Below are positions 7,010 to 10,478 of a stretch of 10,478 bases of DNA, piece after piece. The stretch comes from UBA830 sp036339975. GTDB lineage: Bacteria; Pseudomonadota; Alphaproteobacteria; MPNO01; UBA830. Position 1 is the stretch's first letter; the number at the start of each line of letters is the position of its first letter. Position numbers and translations under genes: made by a program. Under the pieces are notes generated by a model. That model did no database searches and had not been told where the DNA came from. It saw only the letters and a program-made list of their open reading frames with translations. The DNA is taken from positions 1 to 10,478 of the forward strand of contig JAYYZV010000116.1 of assembly GCA_036339975.1 (NCBI GenBank). Reading direction: 5' to 3'.

Positions 7010-7056
7010 AAAAAGAATAACTTTTTGCTTCAGAGGTCTCTGCTCCATAGACAGAG
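7010..7056. terminator. Possible weak terminator between convergent units
   Basis: Within the 183-bp convergent gap (6887-7069), AAAAAG (7010-7015) pairs with CTTTTT (7021-7026) across 5 nt. On the reverse strand a CTCTG/CAGAG stem (7038-7056) lies upstream of a seven-T run. A further 6-bp TTGAGA/TCTCAA repeat at 6947-6969 has no T run. All stems are short or AT-only, so this is a guess from position. Confidence 0.2.
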
Positions 7057-7069
7057 AATGCGGTCCAAA

Positions 7070-7750
7070 TTACTTTGCCACTTGCACTGTCCCTGACTTG
7101 CTCGACCAGATATCCATCACCGTGTCGCTCGCTGGAACCTCACCGAAAATAAGGTCTACCGATGTGATAGTAGCTTCATGCAGGGCTAGGTTGGCGGAAC
7201 CCACACAGTCGGGCGGCATGACGATGTAATAGCCATGGAAGAACGCTTCGCGCAAAGTGCTGTCGACACAGACATTAGTGGCGACGCCGGTCATCACAAG
7301 GGATTTTATGCCGCGGCGGCGAAGGATGTCGTCCAGCTGAGTGTTGTGGAACGCAGAGTAGCAGTGCTTCTCTACGATCTGTTCACCGTCTTGCGGCCCT
7401 ATCTCGTAGAACTCTGCGCCCCAGGAATTGGACGCGCAGCACACTGCGCCCTTACCTTTCATCAGCAACTTCGAAAGCATCGGTGCGGGTAGCAGCTCGT
7501 GGTCATAAATCGCCTTGATCCAGACGATTTCGCAACCCGCGGCGCGCCCTGCACTCACCAGTTGACCAATCCGTTCTGCAAGTGGTTTGTTGCCGCTCAT
7601 ATCCGCACCCTGCGTCGTGTGGATATAGCCATTCTCGGCACAGAAATCGTTTTGCATGTCGACTACTATAATAGCGGTATGGACGGGATTGAGGATCTCC
7701 TCCAGGCCATTAATTAGCCCCTTTTCTTCGATCGCGGATTGTTCAGACAT
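7070..7750 (-). CDS. Isochorismatase-like cysteine hydrolase (amide/ureido hydrolase)
   Basis: 226-residue protein of the cysteine-hydrolase family, whose members include nicotinamidase, N-carbamoylsarcosine amidohydrolase, maleamate amidohydrolase NicF and RutB. They release ammonia or carbamate from amides. The triad is Asp31 (VVDMQNDF), Lys128 (VEKHCYSAF) and Cys161 (GVATNVCVDSTLREAF), complete and correctly ordered. The segment from Lys128 onward, with the SAF and ATNVCV signatures, resembles RutB-type enzymes. I start it at 7750 rather than the farther ATG at 7795: AGAGGG lies about 9 nt upstream, and the longer form would overlap the dioxygenase gene by 53 nt with a non-family extension. 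At 7750 the start overlaps the LigB-like stop by 8 nt, implying translational coupling and a shared role. Its substrate is probably an amide in the same pathway. No signal peptide is seen. Confidence 0.92.
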   Translation of the reverse strand: MSEQSAIEEKGLINGLEEILNPVHTAIIVVDMQNDFCAENGYIHTTQGADMSGNKPLAERIGQLVSAGRAAGCEIVWIKAIYDHELLPAPMLSKLLMKGKGAVCCASNSWGAEFYEIGPQDGEQIVEKHCYSAFHNTQLDDILRRRGIKSLVMTGVATNVCVDSTLREAFFHGYYIVMPPDCVGSANLALHEATITSVDLIFGEVPASDTVMDIWSSKSGTVQVAK

Positions 7751-8603
7751 CTTTGGGTTCCCTCTGCATTTCCCAGTAGACACAACCCATACCACAACGT
7801 AATTCGACGGCGGGCTCGTAACAGGCGGTTATAGCCTTGCGGTCACCTACCATGGCCATGGCGCTGATCCAGGCTATAAGTTCCGACGTGCCTCCGTCAC
7901 CGGCGGCGCTCATTCTCGCGGGCGTACATTCGCGCAACACCTTTTCGGGATTGCCTTCTTCGAGGAGGCCGAGAAACCAGCGGTCAAATTCTTCGTCAAC
8001 GTCAAAATATTTTGGACCGCCCGGATCGTGGCTGAGACCGCCGGTGCCCATAAACGCGACTCGCATATTGGCTGGCAGGTCGTCCTCTATAATCTTTTGT
8101 ACCGCCCGACCGAATTCGAAGCAGAGCCGCGGCGCCGGTATCGGTGGAACGATACAGTTCATATGGATAGGTACAAGCGGTATATCGTAATACGGCGTTA
8201 AGTATTTTAAAGGTACCGACCAATTGTCGTCGAATAGCAATTCGCTCTTTGAAATGATGTCAAAGCCGCATCCGGACAGACCGTCGAACAGCAGTTGCGC
8301 TGCCGGTGAATTGCCCCTGACTGAATAGGGATCGACGTTAACCCGGTCCCGGAACCACTCTGCTGGGCCAGTCCAGTTGTCGGCAGTTCCGATACAGAAA
8401 TCATGGGTATCGTCGACCGGCATGTTGAGAACGTGATCGTTGGCAAGGCCGATAATCAGGTCTGGTTTTGTCGCACGTAGCTTTTCGCCAAGTAGGTTGA
8501 AACCTTCGGTCAAGGATTTCTGCTCCTGTTCCGAGGCCCGGTCTAACCAGCCTGTCATGCCTGGCGCATGACTTAGCCCAGTGACGAAGGAAAGCTCTGC
8601 CAT
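7743..8603 (-). CDS. LigB-family class III extradiol ring-cleavage dioxygenase, catalytic subunit
   Basis: 286-residue catalytic beta subunit of the LigB superfamily, non-heme Fe(II) enzymes that open catechols, gallate or aminophenols next to the hydroxyl pair. Residues align well with protocatechuate 4,5-dioxygenase LigB of Sphingobium (Fe ligands His12, His61, Glu242; catalytic His195): here His12 (LSHAPGM), His57 (ANDHVLNM), Glu241 (GTSELIAW) and His192 (GGLSHDPGG). The active site is therefore complete. The ATG shares one base with the TAA of the LigA-like gene (TAATG), and the 3' end overlaps the cysteine-hydrolase start by 8 nt. A two-subunit enzyme like protocatechuate 4,5-dioxygenase or 2-aminophenol 1,6-dioxygenase is expected. 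The exact ring substrate cannot be read from the sequence. Confidence 0.94.
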   Translation of the reverse strand: MAELSFVTGLSHAPGMTGWLDRASEQEQKSLTEGFNLLGEKLRATKPDLIIGLANDHVLNMPVDDTHDFCIGTADNWTGPAEWFRDRVNVDPYSVRGNSPAAQLLFDGLSGCGFDIISKSELLFDDNWSVPLKYLTPYYDIPLVPIHMNCIVPPIPAPRLCFEFGRAVQKIIEDDLPANMRVAFMGTGGLSHDPGGPKYFDVDEEFDRWFLGLLEEGNPEKVLRECTPARMSAAGDGGTSELIAWISAMAMVGDRKAITACYEPAVELRCGMGCVYWEMQREPKDV

Positions 8604-8914
8604 TATCTGGTTTTTCCCTCTCCGTTCACGACGCTTTTGCCGTAGGCCTGCGCAGAGGGAGAATTGTTATGGTTATAGGCGCCGCCATGGAACAGGCGTG
8701 ATACCTGGGGTAGGAAATAGGGGTGCACCCCCAATTCTCCCAACTTCTTGATATCTAGATCGCGAAACGCTTGTCGTTCTTCGTTGCTCAGCTGATAGCT
8801 CTCCATGATAGTTTCGAAGTTGTCGGCGAAATCGGTGTAGAGTGTGGGGTCACGCCGCACGTCAAAAATCATCTGGTTTGCGGCTAACTCCTTTTTGGTG
8901 TCTGTAATCCCCAT
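8603..8914 (-). CDS. LigA-family alpha subunit of extradiol dioxygenase
   Basis: 103-residue helical protein matching the LigA domain, the small subunit that caps the active site of LigAB-type dioxygenases and has no metal ligands itself. Family features include the MESYQLSNEERQAFRD helix region (38-52) and GELGVHPYFL (59-68), close to the conserved LGVHP turn of LigA. It is first in a leftward operon with the LigB-like and cysteine-hydrolase genes. GGGGAG lies 8 nt before the ATG at 8914, and the stop codon overlaps the next start by one base. Its promoter should lie in the 8915-9207 gap. Length is slightly below the classical Sphingobium LigA but within the family range. Confidence 0.92.
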   Translation of the reverse strand: MGITDTKKELAANQMIFDVRRDPTLYTDFADNFETIMESYQLSNEERQAFRDLDIKKLGELGVHPYFLPQVSRLFHGGAYNHNNSPSAQAYGKSVVNGEGKTR

Positions 8915-8945
8915 GGGTATATCTCCCCGTTTGATTCTCCGATGA

Positions 8946-8985
8946 TAACAAGGTCAACGGTCCGGTAAAGTCGAATACCTTGTTA
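8946..8985. repeat. Inverted repeat TAACAAGGT/ACCTTGTTA, candidate operator
   Basis: Perfect 9-bp arms at 8946-8954 and 8977-8985 with a 22-bp spacer, arm centres 31 bp apart (about three helical turns). It lies 32-71 nt upstream of the LigA-like start, where it would overlap the leftward promoter. A repressor or activator dimer pair could bind it. Confidence 0.45.
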
Positions 8986-9011
8986 GTTAATCCGGCATAG
9001 GGGTTCGATCT

Positions 9012-9056
9012 CTTTCCCGAATTGGCCGATGATGATGGTTGGAGAATTTGGGAAAG
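9012..9056. repeat. Inverted repeat CTTTCCCGAATT/AATTTGGGAAAG, candidate operator
   Basis: Twelve-base arms at 9012-9023 and 9045-9056 match at 11 of 12 positions, with a 21-bp spacer and arm centres 33 bp apart. The arm sequence differs from the repeat at 8946-8985, but the spacing is nearly the same. It sits centrally between the two divergent genes. Confidence 0.45.
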
Positions 9057-9207
9057 GTGTAGATGGAGAAAACAGGCCAATATTTCGCACCTAAAGAAAA
9101 GTGGACCTATTTCCTAACTGTGTTGACTTGTCCGTTTTATAGCGGCAAGCCGATAAAAATACATATTTTCATTCGATGACGTCACCCATTTCAAAAAGAG
9201 AGCGTTT

Positions 9208-10478
9208 ATGACTGCCACAAAAAATACCATGAGCGGCGGCGAGGCCATCGTTGATGCGCTGGTGCGCAACGGCGTCGATACTGCGTTCGGTATTCCTGGT
9301 GTTCAACTCGACCCCCTGTTTGCGGCGCTGCACGATGCGCAAAACCAGATCCGGATCCTTCACACGCGCCACGAACAGGGTGCAGCCTATATGGCGCTTG
9401 GTTACGCACAGGCAACCGGGCGGGTCGGTACCGTTATTGTGGTGCCTGGGCCCGGTCTATTAAATGCATCAGCCGCGATTTCGACCGGCTATTCGGTGAA
9501 CTCGAAAATGATGTGTGTAGTCGGCCAAATTCCGTCGGAGATGATTGGCAAGGGCACGGGTCAGCTCCACGAGTTGCCTGATCAACTCGCAATTGCTGAA
9601 GGGCTTACCAAATTTGCCGCTCGGATAGATACGCCCGCGGACACACCGGTAATTATGCAGGAAGCATTCCTGCAGCTGCAAACTGGTCGCCCTCGCCCAG
9701 TCGAGGTCGAAATGGCGCTTGATATCATGAAGTTGGAGGCCGAAGTAACGCCCGTCGACCCGCCAAACACCTATGAAAAAGTGTCCCCAGATCCCGATTT
9801 GGTAAAAAAGGCGGCGAAGCTGCTTGGAAACGCAGAGAACCCGCTAATATTTGCGGGCGGCGGTGCTATTGATGCAGGACCTGAGTTGCTTGCTCTGGCT
9901 GAGATTTTACAGGCGCCGGTGGTGATGTCGCGTGGTGCGCTTGGTGCGATAGATTCCCGAAGCCCACTTGCGCTGACCTCGCCGCACGGCCATCGTCTGT
10001 GGAAGGAGGCCGACGTGGTGCTAGGCGTCGGTACGCGGCTGGTGCCGATGGTGCCTACTTGGGGCGCTGACGACGGCCTAAAATTCGTCCGCCTCGACAT
10101 AGACCCGGCGGAAATGACCCGTAGCCATATTCCCGAAGTAGAAATTCATGCGGACGCAGCACTGGGTCTTGTGGCTCTTGCAGACGCGATACCGGCGTAC
10201 AATCGAACACGCGCCGCTATCGCCGGCGAAATGACTGCGCTGAAGGCGGACATGCAATTAGAATTTGATAAGCTGGATCCACAGATGCCAATCCTCCATG
10301 CCATTCGGAGGGCTTTGCCGGAAGACGGTATCTTCGTCGAGGAATTAACGCAGCCTGGCTATGTCGCGCGGCTTGCCTTTCCGGTTTACCAACCGCGCAC
10401 ATATATCAACCCTGGATACCAAGGCACTTTGGGTTACGCGTCACCGACCGCAATGGGCGCAAAAGTAGGAATGCCTGA
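9208..10478 (+). CDS. Thiamine-diphosphate-dependent enzyme, acetolactate synthase/benzoylformate decarboxylase-like (runs off right edge)
   Basis: 423 residues are visible and the frame is open to the edge; the closing TGA bases are out of frame. Residues 8-170 form the ThDP-binding N domain, with FGIPGVQLDPLF, the catalytic Glu56 in RHEQGAAYMALGYA and VVPGPGLLN. Residues about 195-330 form the middle domain (FAGGGA, VLGVGTRL, RLDIDP). From about 357 the catalytic C domain begins, with YQGTLGYASPTAMGAK (404-419); its metal-binding GDG motif lies beyond the window. The family decarboxylates or ligates 2-oxoacids (acetolactate synthase, benzoylformate and phenylpyruvate decarboxylases, sulfopyruvate decarboxylase). 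In this setting a decarboxylase or carboligase of an aromatic 2-oxoacid fits better than branched-chain amino acid synthesis, and no ilvN-like small subunit is visible. The ribosome binding site is weak (GAGAG). It is divergent from the dioxygenase operon. Confidence 0.9.
   Translation, partial: MTATKNTMSGGEAIVDALVRNGVDTAFGIPGVQLDPLFAALHDAQNQIRILHTRHEQGAAYMALGYAQATGRVGTVIVVPGPGLLNASAAISTGYSVNSKMMCVVGQIPSEMIGKGTGQLHELPDQLAIAEGLTKFAARIDTPADTPVIMQEAFLQLQTGRPRPVEVEMALDIMKLEAEVTPVDPPNTYEKVSPDPDLVKKAAKLLGNAENPLIFAGGGAIDAGPELLALAEILQAPVVMSRGALGAIDSRSPLALTSPHGHRLWKEADVVLGVGTRLVPMVPTWGADDGLKFVRLDIDPAEMTRSHIPEVEIHADAALGLVALADAIPAYNRTRAAIAGEMTALKADMQLEFDKLDPQMPILHAIRRALPEDGIFVEELTQPGYVARLAFPVYQPRTYINPGYQGTLGYASPTAMGAKVGMP

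Larger units (their letters stand above)
8915..9207. promoter_or_regulatory. Divergent control region between dioxygenase operon and ThDP enzyme gene
   Basis: About 293 bp with no gene. It holds two long inverted repeats of similar geometry (8946-8985 and 9012-9056), an AT-rich AAAATA-CA-TATTTT palindrome (9156-9169) and TGACGTCA (9177-9184) close to the rightward ATG. TTGACT at 9123-9128 could be a -35 for the rightward gene but lacks a good -10 at 17 bp. On the reverse strand TTGACC overlaps the first repeat. This looks like the main regulated promoter pair of the window; the regulator is not encoded here. Confidence 0.55.

Noticed and set aside
7751..7795. Longer start for the cysteine hydrolase at 7795
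   Set aside because: It would overlap the LigB-like coding end further, adds residues unlike the family, and the ATG at 7750 has a ribosome binding site.
7837..8190. Rightward frame opposite the LigB-like gene
   Set aside because: It is antisense to a frame with all dioxygenase ligands in place; low-complexity Ser/Pro/Arg translation typical of shadow frames.
9177..9184. TGACGTCA palindrome near the ThDP gene start, and the AAAATA-CA-TATTTT repeat at 9156-9169
   Set aside because: Too short to call operators on their own; kept only as a note in the control-region entry.

Overview
This window reads as part of a bacterial catabolic gene cluster. Ten protein genes, two of them cut by the window edges, are packed into short transcription units on alternating strands. 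Nearly all resemble enzymes of aromatic or heterocyclic ring breakdown. Shine-Dalgarno sites, two non-ATG starts (GTG, TTG), overlapping stop/start junctions and moderately GC-rich coding sequence point to a Gram-negative bacterium, most likely a proteobacterium. An alphaproteobacterium is my guess from family resemblance only. I see no rRNA, tRNA, CRISPR array, insertion sequence or phage gene, and no regulator or transporter gene.

Layout: 1-936 (-) N-terminal part of an AMP-forming acyl-CoA synthetase; 1137-1844 (+) dienelactone-hydrolase-family protein with a Cys nucleophile; 1907-2866 (-) radical SAM protein with a Cys-rich C-terminus; 2867-3222 gene-free; 3223-4218 (+) ACMSD-like amidohydrolase/decarboxylase; 4298-5242 (+) DapA-family lyase/aldolase; 5326-5724 (-) single-domain cupin; 5813-6886 (+) iron-type alcohol dehydrogenase close to maleylacetate reductase; 8914 down to 7070 (-) a three-gene operon of LigA-like subunit, LigB-like extradiol dioxygenase and isochorismatase-like cysteine hydrolase; 8915-9207 divergent control region with two inverted repeats; 9208 to the right edge (+) a thiamine-diphosphate enzyme lacking its C-terminal third.

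A plausible reading (inference) is as follows. The LigAB-type dioxygenase opens a catecholic or aminophenolic ring. The cysteine hydrolase removes an amide or carbamoyl group from a product. The ACMSD-like and ThDP enzymes decarboxylate acids. The DapA-like enzyme releases pyruvate or a similar 2-oxoacid. The dienelactone-hydrolase-like protein and the maleylacetate-reductase-like enzyme handle a maleylacetate-type intermediate, and the acyl-CoA synthetase activates an acid. The starting compound cannot be named from the sequence. The most notable points are the tightly coupled dioxygenase/amide-hydrolase operon, a Tyr replacing the first metal-binding His of the amidohydrolase, a replaced priming Glu in the dienelactone-hydrolase-like protein, and the paired inverted repeats in the 8915-9207 control region.
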